Below, piece by piece: positions 1 to 13,800 of a stretch of DNA of 64,000 nucleotides. The position numbers and the translations under genes are program-made. The stretch is from positions 40,114,001 through 40,178,000 of the forward strand of contig NC_088679.1 in assembly GCF_950023065.1 (NCBI RefSeq), given 5' to 3'. Within the stretch, counting starts at the first letter, position 1; every line of letters begins with the position of its first letter. Under the pieces are notes generated by a model. That model was not told the origin of the DNA. It did not search any database and saw nothing but the letters and a program-made list of their open reading frames with translations. The stretch comes from Planococcus citri (lineage: Eukaryota; Arthropoda; Insecta; Hemiptera; Pseudococcidae).

Positions 1-3000
1 TCAACTAAGCGAGATATTTTTTTAAAAAATGAAACTCAAATGGTACTTGAGTGTGTAATTGATTTTTCAACGAATTTTTTCCTCATCGTCGTGTGTACAG
101 AATGTAGTATGTTCGAGTTTTGCCATACTCGTATATTTTTGCACGACCACACGTGCTGTTAATTTCCTTTAAATTATAGGTCTACGATATTCGAAAGAAC
201 AAAATGTACCTATAGATATTTATGGAATCAGTTGTAGGTGTTTTTCGAAGGTAAAATTTTCCAATTGCTTCAAGTTTTCTCCTGTTTTCACCGATATACC
301 TGACATGTCTGTATTGAAATTTCTAGCATTTGAATCGCAGCGCAATATTACATAAATTTGATTCTACCTACGGTTGAAATTTTTGTTTGTAAGTTATCCC
401 CGTGTGAGAAAACTCGGCGCGTTATTCACGATAAATGCCGTTTACCTACTGGTGTCATTTGACGTAGGCGAATGGAGAATATCGTCGTGAAAATTCACAT
501 TTCCGGTGTATGTTTATCGTAAAAACAAAATTTTTGTTTATGTTCACAGTCTGCATTATTGTGTATCTGAACGTATGATTATAATATGTATCTACTTATA
601 GGTATACATTTTGTTGACAAAAATATTCGGTTAGGGGTTTTCTCTCAAATTTTCAAGCTCGAATATCTTTCTTTTGTGTTTGATTAGGATACGTTAAAAG
701 TACGAGTCTAGGTATACTTTTGTAGTTGTACATTGTAAGCGTACACAAAAGGTGACATTTGATGATTTGAGCGTCTTCCCGACCCATGAAAGATTCAATA
801 TATTACCTTAATAGAGAAAAATAAAATACTCGCCAAAATTGGAGAAAATTCCAATAACATCGATTTGGTGTATTATTTCGCTATACAGAGAGTATTTCTT
901 CTTGTAGGTGACGTTTCGTATGATCGAAATGGAATTTTGGCAGTTCATCGTTTTACCTACCTATACTATACCTTTGCGAAACCAATAAAGTCACGAAAAC
1001 GTTTTATCGATAGATTTGTCTGGAATTTTTCTAATAATTGTATTACGTCATTGAGTAAGCGGAGTTGTTTGTAAGTGGGTGTAATTTCGATGAGAACAAT
1101 TACCTACGGAAAATCCATACCATACGCCTACTTGAATTGCATTTTTTTCAATTTTTTAATTTCATTTTTCGTTTGAATGTTTTTTCTCTTATGAAAAAAT
1201 AATCAAATTATTTGTTCCAAATTTTCATTTTTTTTTTCTCATTAAAAAAATTCATGAATGTGGCAGAGAAACGAGATGAAAAGTTTTTTTAAAATTTATT
1301 TTCAACTAAAATAACAAAAATTAAATTACATATTTTTGTGGAGTTTTAGGGTTGAAAAGTGTCACGTATATTTTTCTTTCTTTTGTTTTACGTGCTGGTA
1401 TGTATGTAATGAAATCACATTCAAGTTATTGCAAAAGTTTAAATGTAGCTTCCAATCTTCTATTTCGATTAGGTACCCTATGTGAATATTTTTTCTGCGC
1501 GTTTCTAATCAATTAAAGTTGAAAACTTTTTGTGAATAAAGCATGTGTGAAGCTCGTATGTCGTCACTGATCAAACACAAATCAAAAAGCCTCTATTTCT
1601 ATAGGTAACCATCTCCTATGATTAGGTCTTTGATGAATGAATCTGTCAATTTTCATTTTTTTTTTTGAATAACATTTAAGAGAGGAAACTCATTAATTTC
1701 ATTGATGGATAAATTTTTAAATCTTGACTGACTTGGAAATTTTTTTTTCAAAGTCTTGAGAAATCTTGTCTTTGATTGAATTAAATTAATATTATAAGTA
1801 GTTAAAATCAATCAAATTTCTTTAAAAATCTCAAATTTGGATTCAAAGTTCTAATACTCGTGCTTAATTGTTTAGGGGCTGTAATGGTCAAATATTATAC
1901 TGGGGATGGTGAATTTGGAACATTTTTAAACAGAATTCCAAGCGTTCATGAAGAGGTCAATATCATGATTGGAAACAACGACTTCTGCTCGTGCAATTTT
2001 CATGATGTAGAACTACCTACACTATTTTTGATCGAGGAAAGATGATGACCTCTTCATGAATGCTTGAACATTATGAAATGCCAGAGAGTGCTGCAATTTG
2101 ACTGTGTAAAGCTTTTCACAGAGGTAGATATCCCTATTTCGATATTTCTGCAGAAAAACAATCCAACTGCTAACCTTTGCAGGATGTTACTATTGGTTGA
2201 CAAATATCGAGATAGAATATAGACTTCAGCAGAAATTTCTCAAAACTGTCATAAGTTGAGAGTTGTGGTTGAACAGCAGTTGAAAGATTTTTACTGAAAC
2301 TCAACTCCCCTGAATCCAGTAGTCATAAGCTAGACACAATCTCATGATTGTAAAAGACGACTTCATGCCCGTGCAATTTTCATGATGTAGAACTACATTA
2401 TCTATGATCAAGGAAGGATGATGACCTCTTCATGAATGCTTGAACATTATGAAATGCCAGAGATTGCTGCAATTTGTCACAGTGGTAGATAAACCTATTT
2501 CGATATTTCTACAGACAAACAATCCAACTGCTAACCTTTGCGGGATGTAACTATTTGGTGACAAATATCGAGAAAGAATATCCACGGTGTGATAAACAGA
2601 TTTGATGGGTGGATTGTAGATTTTCTGAACGTATGTCCCATTAAAAGCATTTGTGTTCCTTTCAATTTTTGTTTCTGTCATTTCAAGCCTACTTGAGAAT
2701 ATTTCCATATTATGTACTCGGTATATCCATGCTCTGTTTTTTCGTTTTTTTTTTCGAAACAAGTTTATCAAATTTGTAAAAAAAAAAACGCTCTGGTCCA
2801 CCCTGCACATATGTACTTTTCTTGATTTCATTTTGTGAAAGCTCAACCATCAATATGTTGATCCAAAAATGGAGCACGGGTCTCTGTATTTTATACCAAC
2901 TTTTATTAATGTTTGCCCCCCAAAAAAGGGTAAGGTGTTCTTTGGAATTATGCTTTCACTCATTCATTACATCTAATGAAACTGTATCATTCAGTTCCAA

Positions 3001-4820
3001 GATTGACCCAATCGGGTTTTTTGCTTCTTTGATTTTGGAGGATAATCAAATGAATAAGTCTATCATTATCGAGGTGGCTTCAAGGGGCTGAGGGTTGAAC
3101 TGTGAGTAAAAGTGATACTTGTGATAATCTTGTTCAGGAAATTGAAAGCATTTTTTCAGAACATTTCAGGGTTTGCTTGGGCCTTTAAGGGTTACATAGG
3201 TGTGTTTTCGAAGCTCAATTTTTTTTTCAATTGTCATAAAATTCCAAAAATTGCGTTTGGGCTGCTTCAATTTTGAGAATCATTCATATTGGTCGTATTC
3301 TGATTATCATTCAGTTTTGAGGTCCTCTTCCGAGGTAGTGAAAAAGATGCAGGTATTTTTGAGGCCCAGATTTTTCAAAAAAAATGCCATGAAATCTTAA
3401 AAAGTGCGAAGTTATCCTGTGAGTCCTCATACATACTCAATGTGAAAAAAATTAACAAACTTGATCTTTGATTTCTCTTCGTGACTGAAAAGTTGACTTG
3501 CTTTGTTTGATAGGTCTAGGTATTCAACTACTTTTTATGAAAAATGTGTGTTATGTACATACACAGTTTCGAGACTTCGCTTTTCAAAGCAATTAAATCA
3601 ACTTCTGGATTCAAAAATTTTATGAAAAAGTCACATATTCTCTATCCATTGATCTCCGAGAACGTCTGTCTTTGCAAAAATTGATTTTAATGGCAAACTT
3701 GATTCATTTTCTTCAAAAATTTGTCGATTTACCTACCAAGAATATTGTGTATTTGGAATGGCGTATCTTTTACATACAATACAAACGCAGATGAAAAATT
3801 CTTTTCATCGAAAAAATTCTCGAGATGAATTAGGTATTTACAGAAATGGACAACAAAAAGTATAATGATAGTAGAGAAACGAAGGCGAAATTCAATTTAT
3901 TTCGAGCCAGTTTCAATGACAAGGTTGACAAGTTCAATGACGCGTTGGATTTCAGCGATTATTTTCACCATGCATTAAGCTTTGCGAATGATAGCATACA
4001 GAAAATCGACTAAAGAGCTCGAGATTCTCTTTCGAAATTTATTCCCGGTCGGATTTGAAATTAGTATTGTTGGTGTATTTGCTCGAATGTACAAAAATAC
4101 TCAAATGCTTTGTTGAGAGAATGGAATTAAATTGAATCAGTGGTTCCTTATACTGCCATATTTTGAAGCAGGACGAATCGTACTCGTAGTAGGTAATAGT
4201 AAGATATATCCAGGCAACTCATTTAACTTTTTGGCAGCCCGGAGAAAATTTGCCAACAGAGTTGTACTTACTGTTGCTGTGAGGTATGAAATAAACGACC
4301 TTTAATTCTCGACGTATTTTATTTAATTAACGAAAACAGTCGCAAGTTTAGAAAGCCTAAAGTAGACTTTGTAAAAGTAGATCAAGGCGTATTATAGTCA
4401 AAGAAAAGTGATGAACATGACAGTGAATACTAATAACATACCGTTCAAGTAAGCATTTCACGTTTCAAGTTGGTAAAATAGGGAAAAAACCCTTAGTTAA
4501 AGGGATTTCGTTTGTTTGATTTTCGTCCGTTGTTGCGTAGGCAGAGTAAAATTTTTTTAATGTCAATACACGTTCATGTCTCCAAGCAAAAGGGTATACG
4601 ATACGACTCGACTATGGCGACAAAAAAACACCACGTCAACTGATACTCTTTATCGTAAACCTTTTCATTGTTTTTTCACATTGTGTTTTTTAGCCGGCGA
4701 GAAAAGAATACGGTTTTGTAATTAATACCTTTTTAAAAATGTAGCGTTAACTTTAAGGATTTTTACATCATCTTGTAAACAATAGACAGCTGTTTAACGA
4801 ATGGTTTAATTTTTAAACAG
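1..4820. other. Non-coding stretch upstream of the first visible Pka-R1 exon
   Basis: AT-rich DNA with no open frame that resembles a protein. It ends in a splice acceptor at 4819-4820, so at least its right part is intron of the Pka-R1 gene. The N-terminal dimerisation/docking exon of type I regulatory subunits was looked for and not found here, so the gene probably begins left of the window. The stretch holds a diverged direct/inverted repeat at 1939-2640, listed separately. Nothing else was recognised. Confidence 0.6.
1939..2640. repeat. Local duplication with an inverted-repeat arm
   Basis: Two diverged copies of a roughly 240-260 bp unit lie in the same orientation at about 1963-2222 and 2343-2581. 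Both share the words GTGCAATTTTCATGATGTAG and ATCCAACTGCTAACCTTTGC. In addition, a 20-nt arm at 1939-1958 is the inverted complement, with one mismatch, of 2047-2066. The same arm recurs at 2422-2441. This looks like a small fold-back or MITE-like unit that was duplicated. No family was recognised. Confidence 0.6.
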
Positions 4821-7800
4821 GAAAAAGCTCAAAATGCCAAGAAACAAGCAGCCACTCCCGATGATCAGGATGATCTTTCACCTTTGCCGTCACACTGTCA
4901 ACAACCTCCGTCTTCCAGGCGTCGAGGTGCCATTTCCGCCGAGCCAGTCACCGAAGAAGACGCCACTAGTTACGTGAAAAAAGTAATGAACCTGATTTAC
5001 TGTTTCATTTTTTAATGATTGATCGTTAAGCTATTTGTTTAAAGGGTGTTTCAACTCCAGTTTTTATTTTATTTTTACTGTGGATGAATTCAATGGAAAT
5101 GAGGGAACACAGTCTTCACAATTTGTTCAAATTGACTTTCAGTGGGCTGAAATAAAATTTTGATTGTTATTCATTGTCAAATATTGTGTAAATTTCAAGT
5201 TTCAAAAATTTACTAGAGGCTGCAGAACTGCTCAAAACGGTTCGGAACCGTTTCCAATCGATTTGGCTAGTCAAAAATAGAATATATCCCGAATTTCAGC
5301 TTTCTAAATCCTTTTGATAAAATTTTGATTTTTTTTTTTCATTTTTAGCCCAAATTTGATTTTCAAAAATTCATTAAAAATAGAAAATTCATGTTGAAAA
5401 TGGGGTATTTATAATTATGTACAAACTGAATTTTAGCGTTTTACTTCAAAGGCTGAGGGAATGATGGTTTATTTTTTCTCAATTATGAAATCGCCGGACC
5501 AACATTTTTTTTTTCGAACTGGAACTCACCGATTTTGGAATAATGTTCAGGGCTCGTACTCGGTTACTTTTTAAGCAACCAGGTTACTAAAGTTACTTTT
5601 TTTTAAACGTTCAAAGTCCTTACTTTCTGCCGAAAATAACAAAAATTCTCGCCTTGTTCCTTGCTAAAAATTCCAAAAAAGTAACCTTTTTTGCTAAATT
5701 TCATGTTTACCAAAAGTTGTCAACAAGACTCGCTTTTTCAACGACAATTTGCGAAAAAGCGTCACTTTTTTCAAATAAATTGGAAAAATTGTCGTTTTTC
5801 GTCAGAATTGCTGAAAAATTTCACTACCCATTTGCTTAAAAAATTGTGAAATTTTTTCCCCCCATAAATTGCCAATGAACTCGTTAAAAAGTTTTGCCTT
5901 TCCAAATTTCAAATTTCTATGTCAATTTGGTAAAATTTTATTTTTTTCTGATTTTCCAAAATTGATTTTCAAAAATTTACCAAAAATCGAAAAATGTACT
6001 TCAGCGCCCGAAATTGTGGGTGGTGGTATATTTTTATTATGATTTTTCGATCTAGCTTTGTCCCGTTAAAAAATACTTTTGCAGGTCTGGATGCCTGCAA
6101 AAATTTTGAAAAAATTGTACTGGTGTCAAGATGTTCTGTAATGTTTCAAAAGTGTCATGACATATTAAATAACTTTTACGATGTTTTCCTAGACTTTTCC
6201 AATATTATTTGTGTCTATTCTTAAATAACGTCTTATTCTTGTAAATTATAAATTTAAATAAGAAACATAAGTTTTCACCTTCGGCATTCCCAGAAGGAGA
6301 ATACTTCATCTATAATTCAAATTACGATGCATTTTCCAAACAGTGTTGATACATATTTTGAAATTATAGTGGATTTTTTTAGAACGATAATTATGATTTT
6401 ATGACGACTCAAAGGACTACAAGTTATGATGCTAAGTTTGGTAACCATGCAATAGATGGATACCTACCTATACACTTACAGGTATCCGAATAGTTGAACT
6501 TGGTTGCTTTTTATAGGAAATATGTAGGTATCTACGAGTATATCATCAAATATATCAGTTTTTAAGGCAGAAAAATTGAAAAAATTGTTTCATATTACAA
6601 TCTTTTTCATTCATTTGAATGAATTGAAAATTTTTCTTGAATTGTACATTTTTCCTTTTGAAATACATTTATTTTAAAGTATTTTGTCTCTCGTTTCCGT
6701 AGGTACCTCTACCTACTCGTTAAAAATTCTCATTTGGAAAATTATATGTATATTTTGCGTTACTTTTATAGATCAAAATATTAATTTTTTTTTGATTCAC
6801 CTAAGTCTTCTCCGAATTGAAAAAATTATCATGCCCGTTTGTCTCAGCATCGTTGAAGTAAGCCTACACAGCTTTCCTCTGACGATGCTTTGTTTCATCT
6901 TCGAACGCAAACGTCACGTTTCCCACCGGAGCATCGTGGGAAACCGTGCTCGCCCGCGCCATCATATATTTTGTAAATGACGGGCGCGTTCCATGTCAAA
7001 TTACCAGTATCAAATTTTGGAAACATTATTTTTATGCCAAATTGAACATTTAAAGAGAGAGAAAGTCAACGGAATGTCTGACTCTGTAGAACATGGTGAA
7101 ATAAATTACCTGTATTATTCAATTCTCACTTTTATGCTCGTGTATGTATGTGTGTGTTTTTTTGTTTGGAACGTGAGATGGTTTTTCAAAGAGCTTCCAA
7201 AATTCGATATTTTGATTTGTCTTTTGGTATACCTAATTCAAAATAAATTCTGTGGAGATCGAAGGGGTTCAAAAATTCGGTATTTTTTATGTAACGGATG
7301 GGTTAAGGATCAGTTTCCAAGACTCATTAGGTTGATGGAAGAGTTTTTGGCATTGAATGATTATGCATCCAAAGTTGTCAAACTTGATTACTTTCATGTA
7401 CCCAGTAATGTTATTCTGATTAGATACTGTACTTCTAGAAAGGATTATTTATATTGAAAAATTATCCGCAAGAATTGATGAATTCCGAAGTTGATTGAAA
7501 AATTATTCGATGTTCGATTATTGCAGGTTGTACCGAAAGATTACAAAACCATGGCTGCCTTGTCAAAAGCTATCGCAAAAAATGTATTATTTTCGCATCT
7601 AGATGAAAACGAACGATCCGACATTTTCGACGCCATGTTCCCAGTGACATTTTTAGCCGGTGAAACTATCATTCAACAAGGCGACGAAGGAGATAATTTT
7701 TACGTTATTGATCAAGGCGAAGTGGAAGTACGTATTTACCACATAAATAACCTTTAGATAGTTCGTAATGTAAAATATAAAATAATTTTCAACCTATGTT

Positions 7801-10800
7801 TACGTACGAATTATGGAAAACTATTCGTGTACGCGCACGTGTTTAACAAAAGGCACTAGGCAGGGTGAAATTCTACGCGTTATTTTGACCCCTTATTGTA
7901 ACGTTGGTAAAATCCACGGACACAAGTACGTAGACGTATTACCTGTGTAGGTTAGGTTTAGCAATGAAAATGGATTATTAAATCGGAGAATTTCATTTTT
8001 ATTCGTAGCTCGTTGGCGAACTAGAAGTTCGTACGATTTACCTGCGTATCAGCTGCGTAGTGCGTATACCTATTAATACGCAGGTAATTCGGCTAAAATA
8101 AAATTTCGCGGATTTACATTATTAATTCGAGTAGTATGGGCTGGTGTTTGGAAATTACGCGTATTTTCGTAACGACGACCGCGATTCGCGTTCTTTCGTC
8201 TCTATAAGCCGAATGCAACCGATAAAATCGACATTGTTGAATTTTTAATATCCTTTTCAACGTAAACTCTGTATCAGTAATGGAGTTAATAAGCTTTCGT
8301 TGATAGTATCTCGCCAAGCTGTCAGAAGTATTTGTTATTGATGCAGCGTGAAAATCTTTAGCGAAAGGTCGAAAGTAGTTGCGATGTTTCTATACGCGCG
8401 CGTCTGAGGCATTACGTATTCGATGTCTATACGATGATATGTACCTATAATTTGATCAAAAATTAAAGCTGTTTGTTATTTTGACTGTAAAAAATTAGAT
8501 TTCAATGGGGGGGAGGGGAGGGGGTAAATTCGTCTAGAGCTGGCTCTTTTTTGTAACATTTCTAAGAAAAAAAAAGTAGTAAATTTTTCGATATTTTAAC
8601 GAAAAAATGTTCATCTCGAAAGAAAAAACTTTGAAATTGTTCAGTATTTAATTTTTCTGAAATGTTACATGAAATGTTGAATTAAAAGTAATTGATTCTT
8701 CAAACTCTCCAACTTTTGTTTACAAATCTTTCGTGTTTGTAGTTTCATTTTTCGAGAAATTATTCATCAAAATCCGAAGTATTGTTTGATGATTCGTAAG
8801 ATCTTAAACTTTTAGAAAAAATCGTTCTATACTACAGCCATCATAAAAGGGTGCAAAGATGAAAAAAGAACCCTCGATTAAAAATTTAATTACAGCGTTA
8901 AATTTTCGCCACAAAGTAATAAGTTGCATTGTGTATCTAGGTAGGTATCAGATACCTTTTTCAAAGATAATGTAAATATTTACCCTAGAAGAAAATTATT
9001 AATTGTAAATTTTTCGTTTACCGATAACAGCTTAACGTGTGTATTCTATCGCCATTATATCACTTCGCCATTCTTAATCTATCACGTTTATCATCCATCG
9101 TTGTAATTTAATTTCGGGAATTAATTTTATTTGTAAAAGCGTCCGATCGTTGCGAAGGGGTAATTTTGAGATAATTATTTTTCCATTACTCTTATCGAAA
9201 CAACGTTACTATGGAAATAAATTAGCGTTCAAGTTATACTCAACTCGTAGGTTTAAAATAGTGAGTAAGTACTAAGTAGAGATAGAGAAAACATTAATTG
9301 CGAATAATTGCAACAAACGAGGTACAGCACAATACAGATAACGAAGAATTAAAGTCGAACATTTGTGTTAGGTTTTCAATAGCATAGGCTAAAGAAACGA
9401 TTCTATTCAAATGCGAAATTAACAACGAGCTGCTGCAAACCTTGAAAATTCGCAAGTTTATGGGCATATGGGTAATGGGTATTATGCGTAACGTACGTGT
9501 TACATGACGTAGAATACCCGCGTGGATAGGCCTATATCTACTACTACAGGGTGTTCTTTAAAACTACGTGATGTTTTGGGTACACATTAAAGGATGACTC
9601 GAATTACTTTTATGTATGGAGGTTTGCCTAATGTTACTAATTTATCACATGGAAGGCTGGATTTTGTGTGATTATTAGGCAGTTGGGAATTTTTGATTCG
9701 CTTCGTCCTCAATTTAGTAATTTCTTTTACTGATCCTCTTAAGAATAACGTGCCTTTTCTCTCCTCATTTCCAATTATGTTGTATGAAAAACCGAAAACG
9801 AGATAAATTGAGAAAAAGTAAAAAATTGTGCAAAATGCCAGGTTCAAGTAGGTACATGTAGTATTCCGATAGGTTATTGAAAAATATTCTGGGAAAGAAT
9901 TTAAATTGGAGTTGTGTGCCTTCTTTATCAATTTAAATTAAAAAATGTGGATGGAAGGTGGTGGGGTATGTCGAAAAATCATGTACCCATGTATTTTTAT
10001 AAGCTATACTGAAATTGTACGTATCTTTGAAAATGGTTCTGGTTTTGGGGCTTCAATTCGATATTGTGAGAGAAATGTGTAGGTACTAAATTATAAAAAA
10101 TTAATGAGTGATATTATTTGCAATGGAAATTCGTTTATTCTTAATTCAATTTTGATCATATTTATATCTACTTGAAATATAGTATCTAATTTTGTCTCCT
10201 TTGGAAGAATTAGAGGTAAGGGGTGATCTAAAAATTTTTTTACCAGGATTTTACATCATAAAAATCAACTTCCTTGTGTTAATTTTAAACTACTCGCTCA
10301 GAGCCAAATCACTATTTTTGATTCGCTATACTGTAGTTTTTACAATAGTGGGTCCAAAATTTCAAAATTTCAAAATTTGGTAACAAAGAATCAAAAAATT
10401 AATTACAATAGCTAAAAACTTGTATTCGAGGCATTTGAGGGGGTTTTGAGCGTGAGCTCTTGTGATTAAGCGTCGAAAGGTATCATTTCTTGAACGGATG
10501 AAGTATTTTAGAGTGTTGTCAATTTTTTGGTGATCGTTGTGAATTTTAAAAAACCGAAAAAGTTTGATAATTTTTTTGCTATTTTTCTCGAGTTTTTTAA
10601 ATTTGTAATAAATGACCAAAAAATTGGCAACACTGCATTCCAAAATATTTCCCCAATTTCAAAAATATAGTCATTCGTTGTTTTGGCTTGAGTAACGTAA
10701 AATATTTTAGAAGAAAAATGTTCAAAACAATTAAATAGCGATTTGCAGATTTTCAACCATTTCGTAGGACTCTAAAAGTGGTCTTGGATTTTAATGACAA

Positions 10801-13800
10801 TGGCCTGGGTCGATGCAGAATCTCAAATACTATCTTTTGAAACTGGGTCATTTTTTCCCCAAGTTCTTGACAAATTTTCTAGAGTGAGATTTTCTGCCGA
10901 GCACTTTTTATTTTGTATACCTTTCTTTTACGCACGAGTGTCTTGCATGGTTTAAAACTAATTTTCTAATTTTTTTCAAAATTAAATTTTGAAATTTTTG
11001 ACGAATTGAAGTTTTGAAAATAAATTCTTTTAACTGAAATTGAAACTTTGCGGGGCAAGGTACAAACTAGAAATTACAATAATGTTACTGGGTAATTCTC
11101 AAAAAAAAAGGTCAATTTTGATGTGCATAATTTTGAAAAACAAAAATCATTTTTTTGGAAAATTTCAAGTGGGAATCATTTGTATAGGTGTCCCAGATCC
11201 TTTTTCTAGTGTTGGCCTCAATTCAACCTCCCCCCCATGTGGGCCCTGACCACCCCCCCCTAAAACGGCGACAATTAGGATTCGACCCTCATCCATGTGT
11301 AATATGTCGATTGATATGTTTTCGAGGTCGTACAATTCGAATCTGGAGTTATTTTTTATGTAGAGGTGCAGGGTGAGACGTGGGGAGGGGGAAAATGGCA
11401 AATTTTGCGTAATTATCGTGTTTTTCAGGCCGCAGAGTTCTAATCTGGACTTATTTTTTTGTAGGGGTAGAAGTGAGGCGTGGGGAGGGAGAAAATGTCA
11501 AATTTTGCTTGTATTATCGTGTAATATGTCGACTAGTGCGATAAAAGTACAGCTGTCTGAAATTTGGCCAAGTCGAAGGACATTTGGGGTATAAAATCGA
11601 ATGCACACCAATGAAAGGAGGGGCTAAAAATCTCAATATACCATATGTGAAATGTGTGAGGGATGATCCTTGAATGGACCAAAAAAAAAAATCATGCTAA
11701 ATCTTTGAGAAATTTGCCATGTACACGATTTTTACCTTTTTTTGAGAATTACCCAACTACATACTTACATGAAGGCATGAAACTCTCCTTAGTGTGCGTT
11801 TGTGTGACAATCTGAATTAACAAAAAGATCAAGTGTGAACTTTCAACGGTTTGTCTTAATCTAGGAATGGCATAACTAGTACCTTCCCTTCCTAGACCTA
11901 TCCAACTTTACTCTGAGTTTTATTGAAAACGTAACTCGATAGTTTACGTTTAATTGTTCGATAAATTGTTCATTTAAAACGGACGTCGCCCTTGTAATAC
12001 GATCAAGGTGGTCGAATAAATTCTATTTCTAGTTAGTGCTAGAAGATCGCCTTGTTATACCTAGGTTTTCACCATATGGTTTATCCATGATACGTATGCA
12101 TAAGTTGAATCTATCTCTATGTAGCCTATTTGTATATCTGCTGCGTTTACTGTACAGGGTTCCCATGGGAGTGAATTACCAAACTAAAAATTAGGATATA
12201 ATCGAAGATTATTTTAGCATAAAAAATATCGATGAACATGTTGCCTACTTTGAAATTCGAAGGGGCAAATACCCTTTGAAGAAGAAACAGTTGAAATATT
12301 AATCCTTTTTGACAATTGAAGGAGTTGCGAATAGATCGTGAAAAAGATTTTGTAATTTAAAAATTGATCTAGAGAATGGATGCCTATACACGTTTCATTC
12401 ATTTTCACTTTAAAGTACCTCTTTTTTGCAAAGTCCCTTCGTCAGTAATTTACAAATTTAAATTTAAATTTTTTATCACTCGTACATTTTCATTTTTTTT
12501 TTGCCTGAATTTTCATTAATCCTGACATTTTGTTTTACAGTTCTACGTAAACAATGAACTGGTTACCACGGTCGGAGAAGGAGGCAGTTTTGGCGAATTA
12601 GCTTTGATTTACGGTACACCCAGAGCAGCCACAGTACGTGCAAAGACTAACGTAAAATTATGGGGTATCGATAGAGATTCGTATAGAAGAATTCTAATGG
12701 GATCTACAATACGTAAAAGGAAAATGTACGACGAATTTTTGTCGCGTGTATCAATTCTAGGTACGTGTATTTTTTTTTTACCAAAAAATCCTCTTTTACA
12801 TCAAGGAGGTACCTATTTATGATAAATATTAACATTTCATATTCGTAAACGTAGGTACATATAATATGCTTACCTATAGTTCTAAAAATAAAAAAAAAGG
12901 TATTGGCTTGAAGTACATACGTGCGTATGAATAATTCAGAAGAGATTTATATTTGTTGTTTTTTTTTTTTTTACTCATTTACCAATTCGCAGAAAGTTTA
13001 GATAAATGGGAAAGACTCACAGTAGCCGATGCATTAGAACCAGTTTCATTCGATGATGGCGAAACAATAGTAAGACAAGGCGAACCTGGCGATGATTTTT
13101 ATATTATAGTCGATGGCACTGCGTTAGTTTTACAATACAGAGCCGAAGGCGATAAACCTGTCGAAGTTGGAAGATTAGAACCTTCAGATTATTTCGGTAA
13201 GAAATCCGTTCATTCTTTAAGGAACGATTCTCTTTTGATAAGTCGTTGCAATGAGCTTCGAATTACAAACTATAAATGCGGTGTAACGTAAATGAAAGCT
13301 TAAAAGAAACGTTTTCACCGAGAAAATTAAATTATTTCCAACAATATAATGTATTTTTTCTTTTTAAAAATTCGCCGTTGTAAATTTAAAATAACCGAAG
13401 ATACTTTGTAAATGGATTTTTTTCATCCAAGAAAAGGATATTATTTAATTTACGCTCGTTAGAACGGCTTGGCTTTTTATTCAGATTATATAAAACGCTC
13501 GTTTGGCGGTTTATTTTTCACTATACGATTGAAAAAACTTGTTTTGCTTTTTTCTGGAACAGAGATTGCGTTACGTGTGTACTTATTTATAATATAAATT
13601 TAATTCACGGAGAAAAAAGTTTTCAACCTTGTTATATTATTTTTGCTTTGTATTAATCAAAAAAGTTATTTTTAATAATTTTCCAGTCTACTTGGAAAAT
13701 ATAAATTGATATAAAAAAGTTCAAACTTTTGTATAATTATAATGTTTTTTTTTTTTTTTTTTTTTGCTAAATTCGAGTCGAGAAAAAAATATTATGGTCG

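Noticed and set aside
5548..6020. Possible hAT-like element beginning CAGGGCTCGTACTCGG
   Set aside because: The supposed right end (near 6005) matches poorly and no target duplication could be shown.
9545..9570. CAGGGTGTTC word resembling a mariner end
   Set aside because: No inverted partner with TA flank was found nearby and the match to the family ends stops after ten bases.
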